Positions 25,393 to 33,716 of a stretch of DNA of 64,000 nucleotides are shown here, one piece after another. This DNA comes from VXNE01 sp965206615 (lineage in GTDB: Bacteria; Pseudomonadota; Gammaproteobacteria; Pseudomonadales; Azotimanducaceae). The stretch covers positions 2,232,001-2,296,000 of the forward strand of contig CBDBKI010000005.1 in the NCBI GenBank assembly GCA_965206615.1, in the 5' to 3' direction. The first letter of the stretch is position 1; every line of letters starts with the position of its first letter. The notes beneath the pieces were generated by a model, which did not search any database, had not been told where the DNA came from, and was given only the letters and a program-made list of their open reading frames with translations. The translations under genes and the position numbers were made by a program.

Positions 25393-26301
25393 TCAGAGGA
25401 GACCTTGCACGTGCAGCGAGGCCGAACGCGCCAAGGCGTCGAGGTCGTAACCGCCTTCTAGCGTGGAGACGATGCGTCCGTCAGCGAAGCGGCTGGCGGC
25501 GTCCACGATCAGGGCCGTGATCCACCGATAGTCGTCGTCCTCGAGGGCGAGCCCCGCGAGGGGGTCTGCCCGGTGGGCATCGAAGCCGGCGGAGACCAGT
25601 ATCAGTTCGGGTCGGTGCGTTTCGAGGGCCGGCAGCCAGTCGCGCTCCACCGCCGTGCGGAACGTGCGGCTGTCGGTGCCGGCGGCCAGGGGCGTATTGA
25701 CGATATTGGGTCGCTCGACGGTCTGCCGGATACCGGGATAGTAGGGGTACTGGAAGCTTGAACACACGAGCACCTCGGGACGGTCCTGGAAGATCTCGAC
25801 GGTGCCGTTGCCGTGGTGGACGTCGAAGTCGAGGATCGCGACACGTTCCACTCGCTCAAGTGCCGTGGCAGCGCCCACCGCGATACTGTTGAAGAGGCAG
25901 AAGCCCATGACCGTGCGCGATTCCGCATGGTGGCCGGGCGGGCGCACGGCGCAGAAGGCCCGCTCGGCGGTGCCGTCCAGTACCCGTTCCACGGCTTCGC
26001 CGACGGCGCCGGCTGCAAGCCGCGCCGCGTGCAGGGAACCGGGGCTCAGCACCGTATCGGACTCCACCCGCACGAAGCCGCTCTCCGGGGCGACGCTGGC
26101 GATGGCCTGGACGTAGCGCGGGTCGTGTACCCGCGCGAGGGCGGCGTCCGTTGCCGGGGACGGCGTGCGCACGGCCACTTCATCGAGCAGCCCGTCCGCC
26201 CGCAGGCGCTCGAGCACCGCGGCGAGGCGCGCCGGGCGCTCGGGATGTCCCGCCGGCGTGCGGTGCTCGAGACAGTCGTCGTGGGTGAAGAGCTCGGTCA
26301 T
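25393..26301 (-). CDS. Histone-deacetylase-family hydrolase
   Basis: 302 residues. Class II HDAC/acetoin-utilisation type landmarks: HPERPARLAAVLERL, RPPGHHAE (His-His dyad), ILDFDVHHGNGT (zinc D and H), SAGFDAHRADP (zinc D) and EGGYDL. Bacterial members deacetylate acetylpolyamines or acetyl-lysine. It begins 8 bases after a small hypothetical gene and is the last tightly spaced member of the run that includes the ATP-grasp and alpha-E genes. Catalytic residues look intact. Confidence 0.92.
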   Translation of the reverse strand: MTELFTHDDCLEHRTPAGHPERPARLAAVLERLRADGLLDEVAVRTPSPATDAALARVHDPRYVQAIASVAPESGFVRVESDTVLSPGSLHAARLAAGAVGEAVERVLDGTAERAFCAVRPPGHHAESRTVMGFCLFNSIAVGAATALERVERVAILDFDVHHGNGTVEIFQDRPEVLVCSSFQYPYYPGIRQTVERPNIVNTPLAAGTDSRTFRTAVERDWLPALETHRPELILVSAGFDAHRADPLAGLALEDDDYRWITALIVDAASRFADGRIVSTLEGGYDLDALARSASLHVQGLL

Positions 26302-26309
26302 GTGCCCGC

Positions 26310-26726
26310 TCAACGGAAGTTGAACGCCAGGACGTTGACGCACCAGGGCGGTACGGCGTCCCGGTGCGGCAGGTCCGCGGAGGGCTCCCCGACGATCCAC
26401 CATACCGCGTCGTCCTGGACCACGTACGCGCGTTTCGCGAACGCCGTCACGTATACCTCCGAGCGGTGGCTGCCCGGCCCCTGTTCGGGGAACGGCACCA
26501 GTTGCCCGAAGAGTTCGCTCCGGTCCGAGTAATGCTCGCTTGGCACGCGGAGCCAGTCGAACTCGCTCGCGACGAACCACCAGTCTCCGTGGTGGGTGAG
26601 TTCCACGTGTCCGGCCCCGACGATGGCTGCTCCGAACGCGATGTTGGAGGCGAGCGCGTTGGCCGTCACGAGTCCGTCCGGGAACACGCCCGCGGCGCGG
26701 CGCCGGATGAAGTCGAGGTCCGTCAC
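26310..26726 (-). CDS. Hypothetical protein of the ATP-grasp/MFS operon
   Basis: 138 residues from a GTG whose last bases overlap the stop of the MFS gene (GTGA). No signal peptide or membrane helix. The composition is that of a small globular protein with an aromatic-rich middle (THHGDWWFVASEFDWL) and C-terminus (WCVNVLAFNF). I recognise no family. Tight coupling (4-base overlap upstream, 8-base gap downstream) supports a genuine gene. Confidence 0.7.
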   Translation of the reverse strand: MTDLDFIRRRAAGVFPDGLVTANALASNIAFGAAIVGAGHVELTHHGDWWFVASEFDWLRVPSEHYSDRSELFGQLVPFPEQGPGSHRSEVYVTAFAKRAYVVQDDAVWWIVGEPSADLPHRDAVPPWCVNVLAFNFR

Positions 26727-28045
26727 GCGGCGGGCTCTCCCGCTTCGCGCGCGCGGCGGGGGGCGTTTCCCTGCTCCTCGAGGCGTTCGAGATGTCGGGC
26801 GTGTCGCTCGGGACTGAAGAGGATGAGGCACCCGAGCGCGACGGCGGCAAGGGCCGCGATGAGCAGGAAGTTCTGCGACGAGGTCAGGCTGAGCGACACG
26901 GCGCCGGCGAAGAAGGCGCCAGCGGCGCGGCTCAGGTTGGCGAGGGACATGTAGATGGCGAACTGCGTGGCCGCGATCTGTGCCCGACAGATGTTCATGA
27001 ACAACGCGATCACGGCGACGAAGACAATCTGCGAGGCGATCAGGAAGGCCACCAGGCAGCCGACGACGAAGACATGGTCGTGCCAGAGTGCGCCGAGGCT
27101 CGCGAACAGGACGGCCACGAAAGCGGTTGCGGCCATGCCGATGCCGAGCAGCCGCTTGCCTCCAAACCGGTCGATGGCCGGGCCGAAGAAGACCCCGATG
27201 AAGGCAGCGACGCCGCTCAAGGGCCCAAACCACGCCGAATACACATGGTCCGCGTAGCCGAGTTCCTGCACGGCGAAGACCGGGGCGATGGTGATGAAGA
27301 CCCCGCCGGCGACCCGGATGAAGAACTCGGCCGCGATCAGTACCAGGCTCATCGGCAGGATCACCGCGCGCACGATGTCGCGGAACATGCCGAAGATTCC
27401 GCCCGCCGCCGGGCGCCCCGGGGCGGCTTCGCCGGGCGTCCACGGGAGCAGGCGTTCCCCGGCCCGTTCCCGGCAAAGCGCTATGAACACGAATATGGCG
27501 GCGACGGTGGCGGCGCAGACGAGCGCGGCGACCCGCAGACCGAACTGGGCGAGCAGGAAGCCGCAGATGCCGGAGAAGACCGAGTAGCCGAGGACCTGTC
27601 CGAACGCCATGAAGGCATTGGCGCGGCCGCGTTCGTCCTCGGGCAGCAGGTCGATCGCCATGCCGTCCACGGCGACGTCCTGCACGGCGGCGAACGACAT
27701 GACGATGAAGCCAAGGACGGTGAGCATGCCGATGTCGGTCGCATCGGGGATGAAGGCCAACGCCAGCATGGACAGCGCCAGCCCCCCCTGCGCGGCCATC
27801 ACCCACGGCCGCCGGCGTCCCATGGACGGGATGCCGAAACGGTCCATGAACGGCCCGGAGACCAGCTTCAGGGCCCAGGGTAGCGTGACGACGCCGATGA
27901 ACGTGCCAATGTCCGCGGTGGTGGCGCCCTGGCCCGCGAGCCAGGCGACCAGCGCGATCTGCAGGAGCCCGATGGGCACGCCCTGGGCGAAATAGAAGGC
28001 GGTGAATGCCCCGAAACGGAGCAGTCGGGAGTCGGCGAGTACCAT
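26723..28045 (-). CDS. AmpG-like MFS (PAT family) transporter
   Basis: 440 residues from ATG 28045, chosen because it follows the alpha-E stop by 2 bases. About 12 helices. The motif-A-like loop MDRFGIPSMGRRRPW and AVQDVAVDGMAIDLL are characteristic of the AmpG/PAT branch, whose best-known member imports 1,6-anhydromuropeptides; others move acetyl-CoA or unknown solutes. It sits between alpha-E and a small hypothetical gene in one transcript. A muropeptide role would fit the idea that the ATP-grasp/alpha-E system makes or handles peptides, but that is inference. Confidence 0.85.
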   Translation of the reverse strand: MVLADSRLLRFGAFTAFYFAQGVPIGLLQIALVAWLAGQGATTADIGTFIGVVTLPWALKLVSGPFMDRFGIPSMGRRRPWVMAAQGGLALSMLALAFIPDATDIGMLTVLGFIVMSFAAVQDVAVDGMAIDLLPEDERGRANAFMAFGQVLGYSVFSGICGFLLAQFGLRVAALVCAATVAAIFVFIALCRERAGERLLPWTPGEAAPGRPAAGGIFGMFRDIVRAVILPMSLVLIAAEFFIRVAGGVFITIAPVFAVQELGYADHVYSAWFGPLSGVAAFIGVFFGPAIDRFGGKRLLGIGMAATAFVAVLFASLGALWHDHVFVVGCLVAFLIASQIVFVAVIALFMNICRAQIAATQFAIYMSLANLSRAAGAFFAGAVSLSLTSSQNFLLIAALAAVALGCLILFSPERHARHLERLEEQGNAPRRAREAGEPAA

Positions 28046-28047
28046 GC

Positions 28048-29025
28048 TCAGTGTCCTTGCGGCCCTCGAAGGCGTGCCGTCCCGGGCACGCTGGGCATGT
28101 AGTGGAAGTACGTTTTCGCGATCTCGTCGTGGAGGTTTCCCAACTGCACCTGGCAACCGTCGACGAAGCCGTGCAGCGCGTCGCCGGCGAGGTCGCGCAC
28201 GGCGGCATTGTGCACGAAGTGGATCATCGCGTCGCACACCCGTGACGGCCCTTCGCTACGCGGCAGTCGGCGCAGGCCGAACTTCAGCGATTGCAGGCAG
28301 CTGGCATACGAGCGCGGCTGTTCGTCGTTCTTGAACAGGAACTCCAGGACGGCAGGACCCTCCACGGGAGCCTGCATCGAGGCCTGGTAGCTCTGCAGCG
28401 CGTACAGCGAACGCAACACGCCCCGCCACTGGATCGGCTCGAAGGGTTCGAACGCATCGCCGCTCCCGATCCTGGAGCGCACGTCGATGATGCGTGTGGT
28501 CATCTCGGCCCGCTCGAGGTGATTGCCGAGGCGCAGGAACTGCCATTTCTGGTCGTGGGTCATGTTGCTCGAGAGGAACCCCTCGAGCTGCTGAACGCGC
28601 CGGGTGATGCCCTCGAGGACCTCGACCCGGCGGCTGCGCGACAATTGTCCGGGCAATCCGTCCCGGGCGTAGAGGTACAGCTCGTTGACGTACTCGAACG
28701 TGACCCGCGGCATGGTGTCGCGCGCCGTACGCATGTTCTCGCGGGCGTTCGCGAGGGACGTCAGGATGGAGGAGGGGTTGCGGGCGTCGCTGGCGAGGTA
28801 GCGGACCACGTTGCGTTCCGTGGCCTCGTTGTAGAGCGTCGAGAAGAGCGCGGCCGAGCCGGTAATATCCATCAGCACGCCCCATCCCAGCGGACGGCGC
28901 ACGGGCAGGTCCATCAGGAGGTCGGCGTGCACGGAGATCAGCCGGGCCGTGCTCTCGGCGCGCTCGATATAACGCCCCATCCAGTAGATGCGCTCGGCGA
29001 CCCGGGACAGTGTCTGCAGCCTCAT
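28048..29025 (-). CDS. Alpha-E domain protein (DUF403)
   Basis: 325 residues from ATG 29025, 4 bases after the ATP-grasp stop. N-terminal MRLQTLSRVAERIYWMGRYI is the family signature; the rest is an all-helical bundle with conserved RAESTARLI, GNHLERAEMTTRIIDVR and HFVHNAAVRDLAGD. Alpha-E proteins occur with circularly permuted ATP-grasp enzymes, transglutaminase-like proteins and the Anbu proteasome homologue. That system is predicted to make or process a peptide tag and remains poorly characterised. The partner ATP-grasp is directly upstream. Confidence 0.92.
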   Translation of the reverse strand: MRLQTLSRVAERIYWMGRYIERAESTARLISVHADLLMDLPVRRPLGWGVLMDITGSAALFSTLYNEATERNVVRYLASDARNPSSILTSLANARENMRTARDTMPRVTFEYVNELYLYARDGLPGQLSRSRRVEVLEGITRRVQQLEGFLSSNMTHDQKWQFLRLGNHLERAEMTTRIIDVRSRIGSGDAFEPFEPIQWRGVLRSLYALQSYQASMQAPVEGPAVLEFLFKNDEQPRSYASCLQSLKFGLRRLPRSEGPSRVCDAMIHFVHNAAVRDLAGDALHGFVDGCQVQLGNLHDEIAKTYFHYMPSVPGTARLRGPQGH

Positions 29026-29029
29026 GCGT

Positions 29030-30478
29030 TCACCAGTCCACCACCCACGTGTCCTTGCTGCCGCCACCCTGGGAGGAGTTCACGACCATCGAGCCCTTGC
29101 GCAGCGCGACACGCGTCAGCCCGCCCATGGTCACGTAGGTGTCCTCGCCCGACAGGATGAAGGGCCGCAGATCGAGGTGACGCGGCTCCAGCCGTCCCTT
29201 GATCAGGGTGGGCGCCGCGGACAGCGTGAGGAAGGGTTGCCCGATGTAGTTGCGCGGGTTGGCTCGGACGCGACGCCGAAAGCGATCCCGTTCCCGCTGC
29301 GTCGCGTGCGGTCCGACCAGCATCCCGTAGCCGCCGGACTCGTTCGCGGGTTTGACGACGAGTTCGTCGATGTTGTCGAGCACGTAGTCGCGCGCCTCCT
29401 TCTCCACGCAGCGGTACGAGGGCACGTTTGGCAGCAACGGCTCTTCAGCGAGGTAATAGCGGATGAGGTCCGGGACGTAGGTATAGATCACCTTGTCGTC
29501 GGCGACGCCGCAGCCCGGTGCGTTCGCGAACGCGACCTTGCCGGCGCGCCAGGCGCGCATGAGTCCCGGCGTGCCGAGCATGGAATCCGGGTTGAAGGTG
29601 TCCGGATCGAGGAAGAGATCGTCTATGCGTCGATAGATGACATCCACCCGCACCAGGCCTTCGATGGTCCGCATGTGAACGCAGTCGTCGTCGTCGACGA
29701 CGAGGTCGGAGCCCTCGACCAGCTCCGCTCCCATCAACTGGGCGAGGTAGGAGTGCTCGAAGTAGGCGGAGTTGTAGATGCCCGGGGTCAGCACTACCAC
29801 CTTCGGCTGTTCCACGTCGCGCGGCGACAGCGACGCCAGGCAGTTTTGGAGCTGGCGCGGGTAGTCGTCCACGGGATGGATGGCGTAATGCTCGAAGAGC
29901 TCCGGGAACACCCGTTTCATCACCGCCCGATTCTCCAGCATGTAGGACACGCCGGACGGAACGCGCAGGTTGTCCTCGAGCACGTAGACGATGCCCTTCT
30001 CGTCGCGCACGAGGTCGGAGCCGCAGACGTGGCTCCAGATCCCGTGGGGGGTATCGACGCCGACGCACTCCGGTCGGAATTCGCGCGAGCGGGTGACGTA
30101 GTCCCTGGGCACGACGCCGTCGCGTAGCGCGTGCTGCTCGTGGTAGACATCGTCGATGAAGAGGTTGAGCGCCTTGACGCGTTGGATGAGACCGCCGCCG
30201 ATCGCGTCCCACTCGGTCTTTCTGATCAGTCGCGGGATGATGTCGAAGGGCCACTCGCGGTCGATGGCCCCGGACGACTGGTCGTGGTAGACGGAGAAGG
30301 TGATTCCCATCGTGCGGATAGCGAGGTCGGCGGCGGCCTGACGGGCCGCGAGCCGTTCGTCGGTCAGTCGTCCGAGCACGCGAAACAGGGCGCCGGCCCC
30401 GGCACGGGCCCGCCCGTTGGGCGCCACGAGTTCGTCCCAGATACCCTGGGCGTTATATGCTTTCCAGTCTATGGCCAT
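29030..30478 (-). CDS. Circularly permuted ATP-grasp protein
   Basis: 482 residues from ATG 30478. Family landmarks: LNLFIDDVYHEQ, FRPECVGVDTPHGIW, VLEDNLRVPSGVSYMLENR, VVVLTPGIYNSAYFEHSYLA, VDVIYRRIDDLFLDP, DKVIYTYVPDLIRYYL, DELVVKPANESGGYGMLVGP and the C-terminal GSMVVNSSQGGGSKDTWV. These enzymes are thought to form amide bonds (glutathionylspermidine-synthase-like). It heads the minus-strand operon with alpha-E. The truncated Anbu homologue is divergent, 125 bases away. The transglutaminase that usually completes the set is not in the window. Confidence 0.93.
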   Translation of the reverse strand: MAIDWKAYNAQGIWDELVAPNGRARAGAGALFRVLGRLTDERLAARQAAADLAIRTMGITFSVYHDQSSGAIDREWPFDIIPRLIRKTEWDAIGGGLIQRVKALNLFIDDVYHEQHALRDGVVPRDYVTRSREFRPECVGVDTPHGIWSHVCGSDLVRDEKGIVYVLEDNLRVPSGVSYMLENRAVMKRVFPELFEHYAIHPVDDYPRQLQNCLASLSPRDVEQPKVVVLTPGIYNSAYFEHSYLAQLMGAELVEGSDLVVDDDDCVHMRTIEGLVRVDVIYRRIDDLFLDPDTFNPDSMLGTPGLMRAWRAGKVAFANAPGCGVADDKVIYTYVPDLIRYYLAEEPLLPNVPSYRCVEKEARDYVLDNIDELVVKPANESGGYGMLVGPHATQRERDRFRRRVRANPRNYIGQPFLTLSAAPTLIKGRLEPRHLDLRPFILSGEDTYVTMGGLTRVALRKGSMVVNSSQGGGSKDTWVVDW

Positions 30479-30603
30479 GGAGTGCTCACGATGGTAGCAG
30501 TCCCCCGGAGCCGCCGCCTGATCGGCCGGCCCGGACGGCGGACGCAGGGCCGCCGGGGACCGTGCCGGGCTCCAGTATCGCCGGCCGGACAGACTGCCAG
30601 CCC

Positions 30604-31047
30604 GTGAGTGATTGCCTGGCGATTCACACCGACCACGAACTGGTGTTCGCGAGCGATTCTCGCACACATGGCGGCGTCGATCAGGTCAACACCTACAGCA
30701 AGATGCATCGCTTCGAGGTGACGGGCGAGCGCTTGTTCGTGCTGCTCTGCGCCGGCAACCTCTCGACCAGCCAGACGGTCGTGCACCGCATCGACCGGCA
30801 GTTCGAGCGGCCCGAGGGCCACGGGCTGCTACGCTCGGAGACCGTGTTCGAGGCGGCCGAGTACGTCGGTGAACTGAGTCGGACCGTTCGCAACCACCAT
30901 GGCGCCCACAACGCGGACGCGAATTTCGAGGCCGATTCGCGGTTCTTTCAGGACCTCCAGGCGAGTTGGTCGGCGACGGTCGCCCAGGGTATGCGGGATC
31001 TGCCGCGGTTTCCCTGGGAAGGTCCGGACCTGTTCGATTCGCCATGA
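30604..31047 (+). CDS. Anbu (proteasome-type protease) homologue, C-terminally truncated
   Basis: 147 residues from GTG 30604. From SDCLAIHTDHELVFASDSRT to about residue 115 the sequence follows Anbu/HslV-like peptidases. Counting the residue after the initiator as 1, Ser1 sits in the nucleophile position, D17 in ASDSRT and K32 in TYSKM, the expected proteasome triad. Anbu proteins are normally about 240 residues. Here the strand expected after the ADANF segment (usually a GGQ-type turn) is missing and is replaced by an unrelated ~32-residue tail. Its stop overlaps the next start (ATGA). A deletion derivative or a decayed gene is likely, though an active shorter form cannot be excluded. Confidence 0.75.
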   Translation: MSDCLAIHTDHELVFASDSRTHGGVDQVNTYSKMHRFEVTGERLFVLLCAGNLSTSQTVVHRIDRQFERPEGHGLLRSETVFEAAEYVGELSRTVRNHHGAHNADANFEADSRFFQDLQASWSATVAQGMRDLPRFPWEGPDLFDSP

Positions 31048-32528
31048 GCTATGCGGCGCTGCACCGCCAGTTCGAGCGCGTAGGCCACCTCCGCCACGCG
31101 CAGGCGATGCTGTCCTGGGACGAGGCGGCGATGATGCCGCCGGGAGGCGGCGCGGAGCGGGCCGAGGCACTCGCCGAACTTGCCCGCCTCGAGCACGAAC
31201 GGGTCGCGGACGAGCGTGTCGGGACGTGGATCGAGGCGGCCCGGACGGAGGCGGGTCTCGACGCGTGGCAGGCCGCCAATATACGCGAGATCGAGCGCGC
31301 CTGGCTGCGCGCGCGTGCGTTGCCGGCGGCGCTCGTGGTGGAGTCGAGTCGCGCCGGCACGCGTTGCGAGCAGGTCTGGCGCACGGCGCGTCCGCGCAAC
31401 GATTGGGAGGCCGTCGCGGCGCCCCTTGAGCGGGTGGTGTCGTTGACCCGGGAACGCGCGGATTGCCTGGGGCAAGCGCTTGCGCTCGATCCCTACGACG
31501 CCCTCCTCGACGGATACGAACCGGCCATGTCGCGGGCCGTGATCGACCCGATCTTCGAACGATTGAAGGAGACGCTGCCGGAGTTGCTGGAGAGGGCGCT
31601 GGCCGCGCAACGGGATCCGCTGCCGATGCGCGGGCCGTTCGAGGTGGCGTGTCAGACCGAGCTTGCGCACACCCTCATGGAACGTCTGGGCTTCGACTTC
31701 GAACGCGGTCGACTGGACACGAGCCACCACCCGTTCTGCGGCGGGCGGCCCGACGACACGCGCATCACGACGCGCTACAACACGGACATATTCTTGGAGT
31801 CCCTGTTCGCCGTGCTGCACGAGACCGGACATGCGATGTACGAGCAGGGGTTGCCGGAAGCCTGGCGCGGGCAGCCGGTCGGCGAATCCGGTGGCATGGC
31901 GCTGCACGAGAGCCAGTCGCTCTTCATGGAGATGCAGGTCTGCCGCGGTGCGCCGTTCCTGGCGTTTGCGGCGCCGATCGTGCGTGCGGCGTTCGGGCGC
32001 GACGCGGCGGATCCGGCCTGGTCGGCGGACAACCTGCAGCGGGCGGCGACCCGTGTGCAGCGCGGCCTGATCCGGGTCGAGGCCGACGAGGTCACGTATC
32101 CGCTGCACATTGTGCTGCGTTACGAGATGGAACAGGCGCTGCTGGCCGGGGACATGGACGTGGACGATATCCCCGCCGCGTGGGATGCCCGGATGCAGCG
32201 GTATCTCGGTCTCGACACGACCGGCGACTATCGCAACGGCTGCATGCAGGACGTGCACTGGTTTGCCGGCCTCATCGGCTACTTTCCGACGTACACGCTC
32301 GGCGCCCTGACGGCGGCGCAGTTGTATGCGGCCGCCGCCCGGGACGCGCCCGGCATGGCAGAAGCGATCGGGGAGGGCGAGTTCGAGGGGCTCCTCGGCT
32401 GGCTGCGTACCCATGTGCACTCCCGGGGGTGCGTCGAGAGCACGCTGGAGATCGTGCGCACGGCCACGGCAGAGACGCTCGGCGTGGACGCGTTCCTTGC
32501 GCACCTTGCGCGTCGGTACGCCGCCTGA
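31044..32528 (+). CDS. M32 family metallocarboxypeptidase (Taq type)
   Basis: 494 residues, the normal length. Zinc motif HETGH (H259-H263) within VLHETGHAMYEQGLPE; ALHESQSLFMEMQV supplies the third ligand; DTSHHPFCGG, GFDFERGRLD, ITTRYN and IHIVLRYEMEQ-like segments are M32 hallmarks. It releases C-terminal amino acids with broad specificity in the cytoplasm. The ATG overlaps the stop of the truncated Anbu gene, so the two are probably translated from one message and may both deal with peptide turnover. Confidence 0.93.
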   Translation: MSYAALHRQFERVGHLRHAQAMLSWDEAAMMPPGGGAERAEALAELARLEHERVADERVGTWIEAARTEAGLDAWQAANIREIERAWLRARALPAALVVESSRAGTRCEQVWRTARPRNDWEAVAAPLERVVSLTRERADCLGQALALDPYDALLDGYEPAMSRAVIDPIFERLKETLPELLERALAAQRDPLPMRGPFEVACQTELAHTLMERLGFDFERGRLDTSHHPFCGGRPDDTRITTRYNTDIFLESLFAVLHETGHAMYEQGLPEAWRGQPVGESGGMALHESQSLFMEMQVCRGAPFLAFAAPIVRAAFGRDAADPAWSADNLQRAATRVQRGLIRVEADEVTYPLHIVLRYEMEQALLAGDMDVDDIPAAWDARMQRYLGLDTTGDYRNGCMQDVHWFAGLIGYFPTYTLGALTAAQLYAAAARDAPGMAEAIGEGEFEGLLGWLRTHVHSRGCVESTLEIVRTATAETLGVDAFLAHLARRYAA

Positions 32529-32609
32529 TCGGGCATGGGGCGGATGTTGTGGCAAGTCGCAGGCTGTACACTGCGGCCGTCGGTTGTGGTCACCCCTTAA
32601 GGAGATCGC

Positions 32610-33143
32610 ATGCGTAGCGAGGCGCCGAGAATTGCGCTGCTGGTCTGGACGGTCGCGGTGGCGGCGAGCCTCCCGCATGCAGTGGCGGCGCAAGATTCGG
32701 ACGACGGACGAACGGCAGCAACACAGACGCCGCCGATCGATGTCGAGACGATTCTCTCGACGCCCCTCGATCCCGGCGAGTACCAGCAGGCGACGCGCTG
32801 CATCTCGCCCCGGAGGTATCGGACGATCGAGGTGGTCGACGAGTTCAACGTGCTCTTCGTCGGACGGCGCGAGACGTGGCTCAACCGGCTGCGCACGCGG
32901 TGTCCGGGTCTGGATTCGCACATGATGATCTACCTCGACCTGAGGGGCAGCCGGGTGTGCACCCTGGATCACTTCCGGGCCGCGGAGCGCTCGGGCTTCG
33001 GGCTCCCGACGCCCACCTGCGTGTTGGGCGACTTCGAGCTGATCGACGAGACGCAGGTGGACGGGCTGCGGGCCGCGATCGAATCCGAGCGCGATGGCAG
33101 GTCCTCCGGGCAGGGCATCCCGGCGCAGGAGGACGAGGGGTGA
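32610..33143 (+). CDS. Exported protein, DUF6491-like (paralogue A)
   Basis: 177 residues with AAGGAG 5 bases before the ATG. A signal peptide ends near AVAAQD. The mature domain follows the pattern CISPRRYRTIEVVDEFNVLF, RCPGL, SRVCTLDHF and a late Cys in PTCVLGDFELID. The downstream gene encodes a paralogue with the same layout, and four cysteines align between the two. I associate this pattern with DUF6491, common in Gammaproteobacteria, with no known function. The GTG of the paralogue overlaps this stop. Confidence 0.7.
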   Translation: MRSEAPRIALLVWTVAVAASLPHAVAAQDSDDGRTAATQTPPIDVETILSTPLDPGEYQQATRCISPRRYRTIEVVDEFNVLFVGRRETWLNRLRTRCPGLDSHMMIYLDLRGSRVCTLDHFRAAERSGFGLPTPTCVLGDFELIDETQVDGLRAAIESERDGRSSGQGIPAQEDEG

Positions 33144-33649
33144 GGGTCGCCGCGGCATGGTTGCTGGCCGCTGCGCTCTGGACCCCCGTGTGGGCCGCCG
33201 AGAGCGGCGAGCCCACCGAGGTTCCACCTCCGCCGGCGGCCGATGACGGGACGGAAGATCCTGGCGCCGAGCCAGACCTCGACGCCGTCATCGCGGAGAT
33301 TCTGAGCGGGGATTCGGTGGAGGACTACGACTCCTCCACGGATTGCATCGCCCGGTCACGCATCAGCCGCACGGAGATACTCAACGAACGTTTTGTCGTC
33401 TTTCACATGCGCGGCGACGAGAAGTACCTCGTGCAGTTCCGGCGCCGCTGCCCGGGGCTGCGACGCAACGGAACGATGCGCCTCGAGACCCGCTCGTTTC
33501 GCGTCTGCGCCATGGACACGATCCAGGGCTTCTACGAGATGGGCATCGGCAGGGGCACCTGGGGGGCGAGTTGCCTGATTCCGGGATTCGAGCCGGTCAC
33601 GCAGGAGCAGGTGGCGATCATCAAGGAGGAGTTGCGGCGGTCGCGCTAG
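33140..33649 (+). CDS. Exported protein, DUF6491-like (paralogue B)
   Basis: 169 residues from GTG 33140 with AGGAGG (33127-33132) 7 bases upstream, overlapping the stop of paralogue A. Signal peptide (AAAWLLAAALWTPVWAA), an acidic/proline linker, then CIARSRISRTEILNERFVVF, RRRCPGLRRNG, SFRVCAMD and SCLIPGFEPVTQEQV. The same four-Cys scaffold as paralogue A suggests a tandem duplication that has since diverged. A D15-type barrel gene follows 67 bases later, so envelope function is plausible. Confidence 0.7.
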   Translation: MRVAAAWLLAAALWTPVWAAESGEPTEVPPPPAADDGTEDPGAEPDLDAVIAEILSGDSVEDYDSSTDCIARSRISRTEILNERFVVFHMRGDEKYLVQFRRRCPGLRRNGTMRLETRSFRVCAMDTIQGFYEMGIGRGTWGASCLIPGFEPVTQEQVAIIKEELRRSR

Positions 33650-33716
33650 CGCGCCGCAGCGTTCGGCACATCGCGCCCATGGGTATGTCCGCAGTGCGTA
33701 CGCGAGCGCGCCACGG

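Noticed and set aside
30948..33227. 759-codon minus-strand open frame
   Set aside because: Antisense to the M32 carboxypeptidase and exported-protein genes; Arg/His-rich, no domain.
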